Origin: Bacteroidales bacterium
Lineage (GTDB): Bacteria > Bacteroidota > Bacteroidia > Bacteroidales > UBA932
Direction: 5' to 3'
NCBI GenBank assembly: GCA_024398125.1
Contig: JAKSJO010000016.1
Span: forward strand, 1 to 61,246
DNA length: 61,246 nt
Positions 33,500 to 43,501 of the stretch are shown piece after piece. The notes beneath the pieces were generated by a model. It had not been told where the DNA came from. It made no database searches and saw nothing but the letters and a program-made list of their open reading frames with translations. A program made the position numbers and the translations under genes. The number at the start of each line of letters is the position of its first letter. Position 1 is the first letter of the stretch.

Positions 33500-34318
33500 A
33501 TGATGATTAGAAACTATCGCTACGTTGCGCTGGCGCTGCTTGTCGCATCGATATCGTTCACTTCGTGTGACAAGGGAATAATCGATCCCGCTCTGGATCC
33601 GAACAACAAGCCGGGCCAGGAGGAGGTCGCAAAGGAATATACCATCGACCAGTTCGGATATGCGACATTCCAGCACGAAGGCTTCACATTCAAACTCAAG
33701 GCATCAGTCGTTGATACTGATGACGCCAAGAAGGCCATCGAGCACATGAAAGCTGACATCGACCACATTGTCTCGTTCTGTCCGGATGCTGCTCTCAAGG
33801 TCATGAAGAAAAAGCCGATCTGGATGGAGGAGAACAACAAGGCCAACACCAGTGCTGCCTGGTATCACAGGAATGCTGAATATCCGGCATCTATCGGAGA
33901 CATAAGCGCCAAGGGCAAGTGTGCGGAAATCACCAACTACAACTATTATGTCAGCTGGTCGAACCAGAATCAGCCTCTCATGGTATTCCATGAGCTCTGC
34001 CACCTCTATCACGACCAGGGTCTCGGTGGAGACACCAATTCGACCATAAAGAACGCTTACAACAATGCCAAGTCAAAGGGTCTCTATAAAAAGGCGAAGT
34101 ACAGATACAATACAAAGGACCCCCAGAACAAGTGGGTTACTTTCAATGATCCTGCCTACTGTATGAATGATGCATGGGAGTATTTCTCCGAGATGAGCGA
34201 GGCGTATTGGGGCGATAATGATTACTATCCTTTCAATTACGAACAGCTCAAGGAGCACGATCCTGTTGCTTTTGCTGCAATGGAGACTATCTGGGGCAAG
34301 AGACCGGACAAGAATTAG
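33500..34318 (+). CDS. Lipoprotein zinc metallopeptidase, anthrax lethal factor-like (gluzincin)
   Basis: 272 residues from the ATG at 33500 (adjacent ATG 33503 possible; an upstream ATG at 33440 would precede the promoter and hide the signal peptide). Cys23 follows SFTSC. The metal site is HELCH (His164-His168) in MVFHELCHLYHDQ. About 75 residues on, EYFSEMSEAYWGDNDYYPFN supplies the glutamate ligand, a spacing and motif like anthrax-lethal-factor-type zincins. The substrate is unknown; a surface or periplasmic protease is inferred. It is flanked by promoter and terminator, so it is monocistronic. Confidence 0.78.
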   Translation: MMIRNYRYVALALLVASISFTSCDKGIIDPALDPNNKPGQEEVAKEYTIDQFGYATFQHEGFTFKLKASVVDTDDAKKAIEHMKADIDHIVSFCPDAALKVMKKKPIWMEENNKANTSAAWYHRNAEYPASIGDISAKGKCAEITNYNYYVSWSNQNQPLMVFHELCHLYHDQGLGGDTNSTIKNAYNNAKSKGLYKKAKYRYNTKDPQNKWVTFNDPAYCMNDAWEYFSEMSEAYWGDNDYYPFNYEQLKEHDPVAFAAMETIWGKRPDKN

Positions 34319-34355
34319 AAATACGCGATGGGCATGGTTCCCATCAGGACAAAAA

Positions 34356-34385
34356 GAAAACCGACCTTGAAAAAGGCCGGTTTTC
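34356..34385. terminator. Bidirectional terminator
   Basis: GAAAACCG-CCTT / AAGG-CGGTTTTC with an A-rich loop; T-runs arise on both strands. It separates the convergent zincin and surface-lipoprotein genes. Confidence 0.8.
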
Positions 34386-34404
34386 TATTATCATGTATCA
34401 GTGA

Positions 34405-36393
34405 TTACTTCTTGCTGAGAGTTGTGATGATGTTGTCCCAGTAGAGTGAACCACCTTCATTGGTGACTCTCCAGTTGGTGGTGAAGGTAATGTTGAGGTC
34501 TACGTCGTATGAAGCGTAGACGGTGCTGCCGTCACCGTATGAGCTGAAGAGGAAGCTGCTCTGGAATGTCTGACCAGGCTCCATTGCGATGGTGCTGATG
34601 TTGGTGTTGACGGTACCGATGATAGGGTCCTCACACTCGATGAGACCTGTGATCTGGATGGTGTTTGCGTCAACCTTGCTGATGGTAACGTCGTTGGTCC
34701 AGTAAACATACTCCCAAGCGGCGCCGCTCCACCACCAGCCCTCTGACTCCTGGGCGTAGGTGCCTACGAGGTCATCAACGCCAGGGAGAGCCTTCCAGGT
34801 GAAGGTGTCAGTCCACTCGTCAGAACCGTTCCATACATCGATTGTCATGGTGCCGGCTGCGAGATCTACTGAGCTTGCAGGAACCTTTACATATACCCAG
34901 TCACTGCTGTTGTAATCGATCCACCACCATGTGTCGTCGCTCTTGAAGATGTCGCCGTCAACAGGGATGAATGAACCGGCTGCGTCGGTCTTGAAGATAA
35001 CCTTTGCATCAGAGTACTGAGGGATCACGAGAGTATAGGTGTCATCCTCTGCGTTGTAAGAGAGAGTGGTCTCGCTGGTAGAATCGTGTCTGCCGCTATA
35101 GTATGAACCGTCGAGGGTCCATGCGTAGGTTATGCTAGGCCATGCAATCTTGTAGCTTCCCTCGTTTCCGTCAGGACCGGTGATCGATGCAAAGAGGCTG
35201 CCCTTAGCCTCGTCTCCGCTGAGACCGCTTGACCATGCACTGCCGTCAATCCAGCAGATACTGCTCTTTGCGCGGCCGATACCGTGGTAGAGACCTACCT
35301 GGCCGTCCTCGTTCTCGTAAGCGTATGCTGAGCAAGCAGGATCGATTACCCAGTCGCCGGTAGCTGCATCTCTGGTGAATGCGAGGTCATAACCCTCAAC
35401 ACCGAACCATGCAGGGATGCTGTATGTTCCGCTTGCAGCGTCGAATGAAACGGTGCTTACAGAAAGCTCCTCGCCGTTGAATGAGATCACAGACTCGCTG
35501 CTCCATGAGCTGTCTGCATTTGCGTCCGGTATAGGATCAGGTATTGGTGCCGGCGCGTACTCGCCATACTCAACGCGGTAGCCGCACCATGTATCGTCGT
35601 AGTCCTTTACCCAGATGTCAAGATAACCTCCGGTAGGATCGATGGTACCCTGGTCGTAGCTTGCGCCCTTGCCATACCAATAGATATAGTCGAAGGCCTT
35701 TCCACCGAGACCATGTCCAAGCTCGATGTCACCACGGTCGCCGAGAGGACCTGACTGGTCGATAGCCTGGCCGATTACCGGCTGGAATACAGGGTTGCTG
35801 TAGTGGAAGTCGATAGGGTAGTTGCCATCGAAGTCGGTGATGTCGAAGTAGAGGTCGAAGCCGTCGCTGCCGATCCATGACGCGATGATGAAGTGGCCAG
35901 TGCCCTTCTCACGTCCTACGGTTACGCTGTGCTTGTTCCATGTACCGTCGTTGTAGAACCATGCGCTTCCTTCCTTAACCCACTCGTAGTCGATGATGAT
36001 AGGATCGTCTGTGGTGATCTCGATCTCGGTAGGAGCGGATGAACAGAGCTGCTTTACGACAGCTGGTGAAGGGATAGCGTTTACAGACACCTTGAAGGTG
36101 GTGCTGAACTTAAGACCCTTTACAGTTGCATAGGTATCCTTGGTGGTACCCTTTGCCACGGTGTATCCAAGTGGATTGACTACCTGATAGTAGTACTGTC
36201 CAGCGTTCTCGACAGCGCTCCATGTGAACGAAATCGAGCTGGTAGAGACTTCACCGGCCATTACAGTCGGCGACTGAAGAGGCGTCTTTCCTTCGTTGGA
36301 GAATACATCCTCCTCCTTGACGCATCCGCTGAGGATGGCAACGCCGGTAAGGACGCTGGCCATCAACTTAAATAATGCTGTATGTAGTTTCAT
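34405..36393 (-). CDS. SusE/F-position surface glycan-binding-type lipoprotein with FnIII-like N-terminus
   Basis: 662 residues; lipobox ILSGC with Cys24. The first domain (about 40-125) looks like an FnIII/Ig module (SPTVMAGEVSTSSISFTWS). Then come repeated beta-domains with the signature FIIASWIGSDGFDLYF and IPAWFGVEGYDLAF, followed by STVSF- and DDTYTLVIP-type strands. It is the third gene of the SusC-SusD operon, 13 bases after susD, the place normally held by surface glycan-binding proteins that are not conserved in sequence. A binding role for the PUL substrate is inferred. It shares its repeat signature with the lipoprotein at 19618-20484. Confidence 0.8.
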   Translation of the reverse strand: MKLHTALFKLMASVLTGVAILSGCVKEEDVFSNEGKTPLQSPTVMAGEVSTSSISFTWSAVENAGQYYYQVVNPLGYTVAKGTTKDTYATVKGLKFSTTFKVSVNAIPSPAVVKQLCSSAPTEIEITTDDPIIIDYEWVKEGSAWFYNDGTWNKHSVTVGREKGTGHFIIASWIGSDGFDLYFDITDFDGNYPIDFHYSNPVFQPVIGQAIDQSGPLGDRGDIELGHGLGGKAFDYIYWYGKGASYDQGTIDPTGGYLDIWVKDYDDTWCGYRVEYGEYAPAPIPDPIPDANADSSWSSESVISFNGEELSVSTVSFDAASGTYSIPAWFGVEGYDLAFTRDAATGDWVIDPACSAYAYENEDGQVGLYHGIGRAKSSICWIDGSAWSSGLSGDEAKGSLFASITGPDGNEGSYKIAWPSITYAWTLDGSYYSGRHDSTSETTLSYNAEDDTYTLVIPQYSDAKVIFKTDAAGSFIPVDGDIFKSDDTWWWIDYNSSDWVYVKVPASSVDLAAGTMTIDVWNGSDEWTDTFTWKALPGVDDLVGTYAQESEGWWWSGAAWEYVYWTNDVTISKVDANTIQITGLIECEDPIIGTVNTNISTIAMEPGQTFQSSFLFSSYGDGSTVYASYDVDLNITFTTNWRVTNEGGSLYWDNIITTLSKK

Positions 36394-36406
36394 ACTTCAG
36401 TTTCAA

Positions 36407-37906
36407 TTAAAGGTTCTCAAGTACTGAGTCGAATGGGTTCTGGTCACCTGCTGGCCAAACCTGAGCATTGATCTGAGGGTTGTTGGTGATCTCAGTCACA
36501 GGAATCTGGTAAACGAGGTTCCAAGAGCCTGCTGGCTGTGTCTTGTTGCCTGAGTGGCTGATGTGGTCACCGGTACGCTCAAGACCCTTGTGGGTACGAA
36601 GGATGTCGAAGCTTGCATAGCCCTCGCCGTAGAGCTCCTTGCGGCGCTCGAGAAGGATCTCCTCGATGAGGTCATCCTGGATTGCGGTGCTGGTAGAGGC
36701 GCCACGGAGGGTCTGGAGGCTTCTGAGAAGCTCACCTGCGTTGTCGAAGTCACCCATGCGGGCTGCACACTCTGCCTCGACGAGGAGGAGGTCCTCAGTT
36801 CTCATGTAAGGGAAGTTTGCAGTACGCTCGAGGTTGTCATAGAACTTGCCTGAAGTCCATACACCGGATGCATCGAGGATGAATCTCTCGTATCTGATGT
36901 CTTCGGTCTCGAAGAGATTGACGAAGTCTTCTGGAGACCAGAAACCGTTGAATGACCAGAACTCGTCGCTTGAACCACGGGTGATCTTGTTAGCCCACTG
37001 AGCGAATGGTGAGTAGTCACCGGTAGCCTCCCACTGGTTCTCCTTGTCCTGCTTTACGCCCCAGATCCATGAACCGGTCTCGAGGTTGTTGAAGCCTGCC
37101 TTCCAGTCCTCGTTAGAGGTCATTGGGTAGCCTGCACGTGCAAGAGCTGCATAGCTGCGAGCCTTTGCCCAGTCGTTCATAACGAGATATACGTGAGCGA
37201 GCATGCCGTCAACAACCTGCTGGTCGATGTGGTGCTTTGAGTCACGGGTATATGAAGCGAGGCACTTCTCTGCGTTGGTAAGGTCTGAGAGAATCTGGTC
37301 GAAGGTCTCATCGATGGTTCCTCTTGGCTTGCCCTCGGTTGAAGCTGAGGTAGGCTCGGTGTAGATTGGCACACCAGGGAGACCGTTCTTCTTTGCAGAA
37401 GTATAGGTCTGCTGGAAGAACTGTGCAAGCATGAAGTATGACCATCCACGGAGAGCGTATGCCTGACCCATCACTGCGTTTACTGCTGCAGGATCGCCAC
37501 CCTCGATCTGAGGAGTGTAGGTAAGGATACTGTTGAGGTTGTTGATGAGGTTGTAGTAGAAGAACCACATTGAATAGTTCTTCCAGCTGTCGCCACGACG
37601 GTATCCGTCGAGGAACTGATAGTCGAAGTTGTACCAGCCACCGTCGCAGATGATGTCCTCTCCGCGTGCATCGATGGTCATGAGGTGGGTGATATAACCG
37701 TTGTCATCACCACGTCTGTAGACGGTACCGAAGTTGAAGTAATAGTAGCATCCGTTGAGAGCTGCCTGTGCACCCTTTACAGATGTGAACACCTGTGAGT
37801 CGGCAACGTCGCTGGTCGGAGCAGTCTCAAGAAATCCGCTGCATGAAGTAGCGAAGAAGGCTGCTATGGCTGCTATGGTTGTATAAAGTAATTTTTTCAT
37901 TTTCAT
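36407..37906 (-). CDS. susD: RagB/SusD family glycan-binding lipoprotein
   Basis: 499 residues, Cys22 (FATSC). The SusD hallmarks are present: early FLETAPTSDVADSQVF, the TPR-like helices with NNLNSIL and GQAYALRGWSYFMLAQFF, and a C-terminal ERRKELYGEGYASFDILR motif. SusD-like proteins sit on the outer-membrane surface as the lid of the SusC transporter and capture oligosaccharides. It lies 12 bases after susC on the same strand. Codon use is strongly biased, suggesting high expression. Confidence 0.95.
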   Translation of the reverse strand: MKMKKLLYTTIAAIAAFFATSCSGFLETAPTSDVADSQVFTSVKGAQAALNGCYYYFNFGTVYRRGDDNGYITHLMTIDARGEDIICDGGWYNFDYQFLDGYRRGDSWKNYSMWFFYYNLINNLNSILTYTPQIEGGDPAAVNAVMGQAYALRGWSYFMLAQFFQQTYTSAKKNGLPGVPIYTEPTSASTEGKPRGTIDETFDQILSDLTNAEKCLASYTRDSKHHIDQQVVDGMLAHVYLVMNDWAKARSYAALARAGYPMTSNEDWKAGFNNLETGSWIWGVKQDKENQWEATGDYSPFAQWANKITRGSSDEFWSFNGFWSPEDFVNLFETEDIRYERFILDASGVWTSGKFYDNLERTANFPYMRTEDLLLVEAECAARMGDFDNAGELLRSLQTLRGASTSTAIQDDLIEEILLERRKELYGEGYASFDILRTHKGLERTGDHISHSGNKTQPAGSWNLVYQIPVTEITNNPQINAQVWPAGDQNPFDSVLENL

Positions 37907-37918
37907 TTCCTCCTATGA

Positions 37919-40900
37919 TTAGAATGTTACCTGTACGCCGAATGTGACGTTCTTGGTAGTAGGGAAACGGTTGTTTGTTGTACCGTCGATGCTCTGCTCA
38001 GGATCGGTGCCACGCTTTACAGCGCTACCGAAGGTGAGGAGGTTGTCACCCTGTACATATACACGTACCTGATCCATGTTGACCTTGTCGAGGACCTTTT
38101 TAGGAATGCTGTAACCGAGGGTTACGTTCCTGAGACGGAGGTATGAGTTGTTGTAGAGGTACTGGTTCGAGAATACAGATGCAGTGTTCTTGTTGAAACG
38201 AGGAAGGGTTGCGTTTCTGTTGGTCTCGGACCATGCCTGGGTAAGGAGGTCAGGATGATATGATGATCCTCTGTAGTAGTTTACCATCTGGGAGTAGTCA
38301 GAGTCGTAAAGCATACCGCCAATGCTGTAGTAAAGCATTGCAGAGATATCGAAGCCATAGAATGCGAAGGTGTTGGTAAGACCGCCGAATACCTTAGGAA
38401 TAGCGCTTCCGAGGTACTTCTTCTGGGTGTCTGCGGTCACGTCAGAGGTCTTCTCGGTGATTACTCTGTCAACGATTACCTGGTTGCCGTCCTCGTCAGT
38501 GTCGAAGATGTTCATCCAGTACTGTGCATTACCGTTGTCAGGATTTACACCGGCATACTCGACGCCCCAGAAGTTGTATCGGCTCTGGCCCTCTCTCCAC
38601 TTGAATACACCTGCGGTCATTTCTGCTTGAGGAAGCGAAGTGATGACGTTCTTGTAGCTTGTAGCGTTGAAGTTGATGTTCCACTGGAAGTTGTCGTTGT
38701 TTACGACAGCGATGTCGAAGGTTGCCTCGATACCGTAGTTCTTCACGTCACCGATGTTGCGGTCGATACCGCTGAAACCGGTAGAGAGTGCCATAGGCAT
38801 GGTGAAGAGGAGGTCCTTTGACTTTCTGTTGAAGAACTCGATCGAACCGGTGAGTCTTCTGAAGAGTGCGAAGTCGATACCTGTGTTGAACTGGAGGTTG
38901 GTCTCCCACTTGAGAGTCTCGTTAGGGAGACGTGAGATGAGTACACCTGCGTTCTGGTAGTCGTTGTAACCTGTTCCGTAGAGACCCTGGTAGAGGTAGT
39001 TGCTACCGAGCTGGTCGCTACCTACGGCACCGTAAGATGCCTTGATCTTGAGGTTGTCGATCCACTTGACGCCGCTGAGGAAGTCCTCGTTGTTGATACG
39101 CCATGAAGCACCGAGTGACCAGAAGGTACCCCAGCGTGACTGAGCTGCGAACTTTGAAGAACCGTCGGTACGTACAGAAGCACTTACATAGTACTTGTCG
39201 TTGAAGTCGTACTCTGCTCTTGAGAAGAATGAGAGGAGACGGTAGTTGTCGGCATAAGAGGTTGAACCTACACCGGTGGCTGCTGAGTTGAGCTCGTAGA
39301 GACCGCCGAATGGGAAGCCCTTGCGGTCAGCGTATGCGCCTGCGTCGGTTCTTGAATAAGACTCCTCACCGAGCATGATGCCGAGGGTGTGGCCTGGAGC
39401 GACCTCGCGGTCGAAGTTGAGGATGTTGGTCCAGGTGGTTGCGACTCCACGGTCGTACTGCTTGCCTGCCCAACCACCTTCACCTGCTGAAAGACCTTCG
39501 GTTGCGCTGGTGTAGCCGTCGTACTTTGAAAGATAGTAGTCGAGAGCCACGGTAGACTTGAAGGTAAGTCCAGGGATGATGTTGAACTGAGCGTAGTTAC
39601 GTGTAGAGATATTGTCACGAACAGTGATATAGCTGTTGTAGTCAGCCTCTGAGAGAGGGTTCCATGCAGCCCACATGATACGGTCGCTGCCGTAGTCGTA
39701 GATACGCTTGCCGCTTGAGTTCACTGCATAGGTTCCGGTAGCATCATCATACTTCCAGATGTTGTAGAGAGGTGAGATGGTACGGAGGAACCAGATGTAT
39801 GATGAAGAAACAGGAGCGTCGGTCTTGCTGTGTGAGAATGAAGTGTTGCTTCCAACCTCGAGCCAAGGCTTGATCTTGGTGCTGACGTTGGAACGTGCAG
39901 AGATACGGTCGAACTCCTGGGTGGTGAATACACCCTTGTCGTTCAGGTAGCTGCCTGAGAAGAAGTAGTTGGTGTCTCCGTTCTTTCCGCTCATGTCGAT
40001 GGCATACTCCTGGCGAGGACGGCTCTTGAGCATTTCGCCTCTCCAGTCTGCGATCCAGCGTGCGTCGCTGTCGCTTACGAGCAGACCACCCTTATCATCC
40101 ATGAGGTTGTTGGTTCTCCAAGGGTTGGTGCTGATTTCGTTGAGAACGAGCTGTGATGCAAGTGCGCGTGCCTCGTCCTTGCCGAGACCTGAATCGAGAT
40201 TCTGGTTGTAGAGTGCGTCATGGGTAACGCGGAGGAGCTCGGTAGGGGTGAGTGAACGAGGGAATGGAACTGCCATTGACGCAAAGCCGAGGGAGCTGCG
40301 GAAGGTGATCTTGCCCTCTTCGCTCTGACCCTTCTTGGTGGTGATCACGATGACACCGTTGGCTGCACGTGAACCGTAGAGTGCGGTTGCAGATGCATCC
40401 TTGAGGACGGTCATCGACTCGATATCAGAAGGTGCGATAGCGTTGATGGCTCCTTCGTAAGCAACACCGTCAACAACGTACAGAGGGTTGCTGGATGCAT
40501 TCATTGAACCGATACCACGGATCTTGATTGAACCAGATGAACCAGGCTGACCGTTGCTGTTGATAACCTGTACACCGGCAGAGAGACCCTGGAGGGCCTG
40601 GCTGACGTTGGAAGTTGAAATTTTTTCAAGTTCTTCCTTCTTCACGACTGTAGCGGAACCGGTGAATGAGGTCTTCTTTCCGGAACCATAGGCGATAACC
40701 ATGGTCTCGTCCAGCATCATGAGGTCGGCTTCCATCTCAACCTTGTAATCGGAAGCTGAGGAGAGGGCGAGAGTGTAGTCTCTGAAGCCCAGGCACATGA
40801 TCAGGAGTGATCCTGACTTCTCTGATGCATAAATCGTGAACTTACCATCTGCGTCCGAGATGGCGAACTGACCGGATGTCTTGTCCTGAACGGTAGCTCC

Positions 40901-41014
40901 CACAACAGGGGTGCCGTCCGCTGCGGACGTGATCGATCCAGTCAAGGCTCTCGACTGACCAAACGCGGTAAGCGCCATCATGGTCAGGAGAATCCCAAGA
41001 ATGATTCGTTTCAT
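37919..41014 (-). CDS. susC: SusC/RagA family TonB-dependent transporter
   Basis: 1,031 residues from the ATG at 41014, with a signal peptide ending TAFGQ. A carboxypeptidase-regulatory-like domain (about 22-95) is followed by a TonB-box-like ETMVIAYGS, the plug domain with SSGSIKIRGIGSMNASSNPLYVVDG and LKDASATALYGSRAANGVI, and a 22-strand-type barrel ending in FGVQVTF. It imports oligosaccharides across the outer membrane together with the adjacent SusD. An upstream direct repeat (41139-41172) and a -7 box (41083-41090) form a likely regulated promoter. No SusR, HTCS or anti-sigma partner is encoded next to it. Confidence 0.97.
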   Translation of the reverse strand: MKRIILGILLTMMALTAFGQSRALTGSITSAADGTPVVGATVQDKTSGQFAISDADGKFTIYASEKSGSLLIMCLGFRDYTLALSSASDYKVEMEADLMMLDETMVIAYGSGKKTSFTGSATVVKKEELEKISTSNVSQALQGLSAGVQVINSNGQPGSSGSIKIRGIGSMNASSNPLYVVDGVAYEGAINAIAPSDIESMTVLKDASATALYGSRAANGVIVITTKKGQSEEGKITFRSSLGFASMAVPFPRSLTPTELLRVTHDALYNQNLDSGLGKDEARALASQLVLNEISTNPWRTNNLMDDKGGLLVSDSDARWIADWRGEMLKSRPRQEYAIDMSGKNGDTNYFFSGSYLNDKGVFTTQEFDRISARSNVSTKIKPWLEVGSNTSFSHSKTDAPVSSSYIWFLRTISPLYNIWKYDDATGTYAVNSSGKRIYDYGSDRIMWAAWNPLSEADYNSYITVRDNISTRNYAQFNIIPGLTFKSTVALDYYLSKYDGYTSATEGLSAGEGGWAGKQYDRGVATTWTNILNFDREVAPGHTLGIMLGEESYSRTDAGAYADRKGFPFGGLYELNSAATGVGSTSYADNYRLLSFFSRAEYDFNDKYYVSASVRTDGSSKFAAQSRWGTFWSLGASWRINNEDFLSGVKWIDNLKIKASYGAVGSDQLGSNYLYQGLYGTGYNDYQNAGVLISRLPNETLKWETNLQFNTGIDFALFRRLTGSIEFFNRKSKDLLFTMPMALSTGFSGIDRNIGDVKNYGIEATFDIAVVNNDNFQWNINFNATSYKNVITSLPQAEMTAGVFKWREGQSRYNFWGVEYAGVNPDNGNAQYWMNIFDTDEDGNQVIVDRVITEKTSDVTADTQKKYLGSAIPKVFGGLTNTFAFYGFDISAMLYYSIGGMLYDSDYSQMVNYYRGSSYHPDLLTQAWSETNRNATLPRFNKNTASVFSNQYLYNNSYLRLRNVTLGYSIPKKVLDKVNMDQVRVYVQGDNLLTFGSAVKRGTDPEQSIDGTTNNRFPTTKNVTFGVQVTF

Positions 41015-41082
41015 AGAGATAATAATTAGTATGATAGTTTTTGTCAGTTCGTCAATGTAGGTACCCTCTACGGCACGATGCA

Positions 41083-41090
41083 CAAAAGTA
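41083..41090 (-). promoter_or_regulatory. susC promoter -7 box
   Basis: TACTTTTG on the minus strand, giving an mRNA leader of about 60 bases. No good -33 TTG is visible, which fits an activator-dependent promoter. Confidence 0.55.
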
Positions 41091-41138
41091 CTGAAAAATA
41101 AATGGATTACGTACAGTTTCTAAAATAAATTAATAACC

Positions 41139-41172
41139 TAAAACGTATCAATCGGAGATTAAAACGTATCAA
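41139..41172 (-). promoter_or_regulatory. Candidate activator site: two TTGATACGTTTTA direct repeats
   Basis: Two perfect 13-base copies (41139-41151 and 41160-41172; read on the minus strand) with an eight-base spacer, so a 21-base period, two helical turns. They lie 49-82 bases upstream of the susC -7 box, where a dimeric AraC-type or HTCS activator would bind. Confidence 0.65.
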
Positions 41173-41203
41173 GTGGTAATAAACTGTAATATGTCAGGGG
41201 AAA

Positions 41204-43498
41204 TCAGTGCTCCGAAACGTTGAAATCAATGGAAAGAATGCTTCCGGAAGAGTCTGTTACAGTGACATTATGGTGCCCTGGCTCCGGGTGCATTTCAAAT
41301 TGATGCAGGTCGCTGGTGCTGCCAAGGAAACTTGAATCAAGGTACCAGTAGACGGTCGCCCCGGCCTCGGAATGGGCAAGATGGAACACGACATTTCCCG
41401 GGGTCCCGTCCAGCTGGACAGGCAGGTAAAGGGTCGTGCCGGCTTCGGGGTAGATGAACTGCATTGGATTGACCGTGCCAGACGAAGTGCTGCCTGGCAT
41501 CAGCGGAGGCAGGGCCTCATATTCCGGATGGCTTTGCCTATAGAACCATTCCATGGAAGGAGGGAGCAGGAACAGGTTCTTCATGTGCGAGCCCGGCACA
41601 GGGCCGTCTGTACGCCAGCGCCCGTCGGAAGTTATGCGGAAGGCGCGATGGTAAGGGCATACGGCGGCATTGGTCGCGCTGCGAGGCAGGTAGAGAGTAT
41701 CAATCCGGTCGCAGAACGGCCCGGCAAGCATTCCGCTGTGATGGCAGACCTCGACCTCGATGCCGTCCGAGAGGTCCTGAGGCCAGCCTGAGTCGCTGCG
41801 AGGCAAGAGACTGAAGATATCAAACATGACCGGTCCGGCTGTCCTGGCTCCAGTCAGTCCGGCTGCGGGACTTCCATCGGCATTGCCCGCCCACACGCCG
41901 ACCGCGTACTCCGGAGTTACGCCGATCGCCCAGGCATCCCTGTAGCCGAAGCTGGTTCCGGTCTTCCATGCGACCGCCTGGGCCGACGAAAGCATCTTCC
42001 AGTCCGATCCGTCAGGGCGCGTCAGCTCCTTCATCGCGTCGAAGGTATATCTAAGGGAGAGTCTGTCGGTCAGTGGATTTGCAGGCATGGCTGTCACAGG
42101 GGGCCAGCAGTCCTCAGCATTTTCGTCCAGCCGAAGATAATAACGCACAAGAGCGGCATAGATCCCCGTCAGCTCGCGGAGTTTCCCTTCGGCACCGCCA
42201 AGGATAAGAGACAATCCGTAATTGTCCGCGCTTCGGGTCAGTGTCGTCATGCCGAGAGCCCCGAGTTCCTGCATGAAACGCGGCACGCCATGATTGCGCA
42301 GCATGTGCACGAAAGGCACGTTCAGCGATCTTGCAAGTGCTTCGGAGGCATGTACCGCACCGCTGAACTGCATGTCAAAGTTCTGTGGAGAGAAACCGTT
42401 TATGTTGACCGGCACGTCTGGCAGAATCGAGTGCGGCAGAATCTCTCCTTCCTGGAGTGCCGCCGCGTACAGCAATGGTTTCAGTATGCTTCCCGTGCTT
42501 CGCGGAGAGTCGGCGATGTCCACTTTCGAGCCATATCTGGCCCCGTCCAGTCCGGCGTTGCCGACGTAAGCGACCGTCTTTCCGCTCCTCACATCGATCA
42601 CAATCGCGCAAAGGTCATTCACTCCCTGGGTGGACAGTTCCCGTTGCCAGCGGTCGGTCATGGATTCCAGCGAACGCTGCAGGCTGTACCGCAGTGTAGA
42701 TTCCACTTCGTGTCCAGGCGTTTCGGCCTGGGCCTTTTCGACAAGGTGGAAGGCATGTCCCGGCAGCGGCAACGGCTTGTCCGGCAGCGGCTCCTCACAG
42801 GACAGTTCGTATGTCAGAGAGTCCAGGACACCCTTTTCCAGCAACCTTCCGAGCAGTCTGTTGCGCTTTTCCATCAGCATGTCGCGGTTCTTGCCCGGAT
42901 GCATCAGCGAAGGAGAGTTGGGAAGTACGGCAAGTGTCGCGGCCTCGGACCATGAAAGCTCTTCGCAGGGATGTCCGAAATACCGCCAGGACGCAGCGCG
43001 TATGCCCACCACATTGCCGCCGAAAGGCGCATGGGATGCGTATAGGGCAAGTATCTTTGACTTTGAATACCTCAGTTCAAGCCGGGTCGCCAGGACCATC
43101 TCGACCATCTTCTGCCAGATAGTCCTGTCCTTGCCGCGGGACATGCGTATGACCTGCATCGAGATGGTGCTTCCGCCGCTGACTACATGGCCGCTGCTCA
43201 GGTTCTGCCAGCCTGCACGCAGCATTGCGGCAGGGTCGACACCGGGATGCCAATAGAAATGCCTGTCCTCGAACTGGATGAGGCAGGTCCTGTACTTTTC
43301 AGGAATGGAATCGGTCGGAGGGAACCTCCACTGGCTGTCAGCCGCCGTACGCGCGCCCAGCAGCTCTCCCTCGGCCGAGTTCACGACGGTAGAATAGCTC
43401 ACTCCGCGGAACAGGTCCCGGGGTAGACAGAAAAGATACCCGAGGCACAGCGCTCCGGCTATGATTGCGGCGGCTTTGCGCCTCGGAGTCCACTTCAT
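41204..43498 (-). CDS. pbpC: Penicillin-binding protein 1C
   Basis: 764 residues: an N-terminal membrane anchor (about 8-25), a GT51 transglycosylase domain with FEDRHFYWHPGVD and GGSTISMQVIR, and a transpeptidase domain with SPRSTGSILKP (active Ser in SILK), SLNVPF (SxN) and WKTGTSFGYRDAW (KTG). A C-terminal BiPBP_C-like domain (about 670-764) ends the protein. PBP1C polymerises peptidoglycan and is classically paired with a periplasmic alpha-2-macroglobulin. Here it follows that gene by three bases on the same strand, so the standard pair is intact. Confidence 0.96.
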   Translation of the reverse strand: MKWTPRRKAAAIIAGALCLGYLFCLPRDLFRGVSYSTVVNSAEGELLGARTAADSQWRFPPTDSIPEKYRTCLIQFEDRHFYWHPGVDPAAMLRAGWQNLSSGHVVSGGSTISMQVIRMSRGKDRTIWQKMVEMVLATRLELRYSKSKILALYASHAPFGGNVVGIRAASWRYFGHPCEELSWSEAATLAVLPNSPSLMHPGKNRDMLMEKRNRLLGRLLEKGVLDSLTYELSCEEPLPDKPLPLPGHAFHLVEKAQAETPGHEVESTLRYSLQRSLESMTDRWQRELSTQGVNDLCAIVIDVRSGKTVAYVGNAGLDGARYGSKVDIADSPRSTGSILKPLLYAAALQEGEILPHSILPDVPVNINGFSPQNFDMQFSGAVHASEALARSLNVPFVHMLRNHGVPRFMQELGALGMTTLTRSADNYGLSLILGGAEGKLRELTGIYAALVRYYLRLDENAEDCWPPVTAMPANPLTDRLSLRYTFDAMKELTRPDGSDWKMLSSAQAVAWKTGTSFGYRDAWAIGVTPEYAVGVWAGNADGSPAAGLTGARTAGPVMFDIFSLLPRSDSGWPQDLSDGIEVEVCHHSGMLAGPFCDRIDTLYLPRSATNAAVCPYHRAFRITSDGRWRTDGPVPGSHMKNLFLLPPSMEWFYRQSHPEYEALPPLMPGSTSSGTVNPMQFIYPEAGTTLYLPVQLDGTPGNVVFHLAHSEAGATVYWYLDSSFLGSTSDLHQFEMHPEPGHHNVTVTDSSGSILSIDFNVSEH

Positions 43499-43501
43499 GA
43501 C

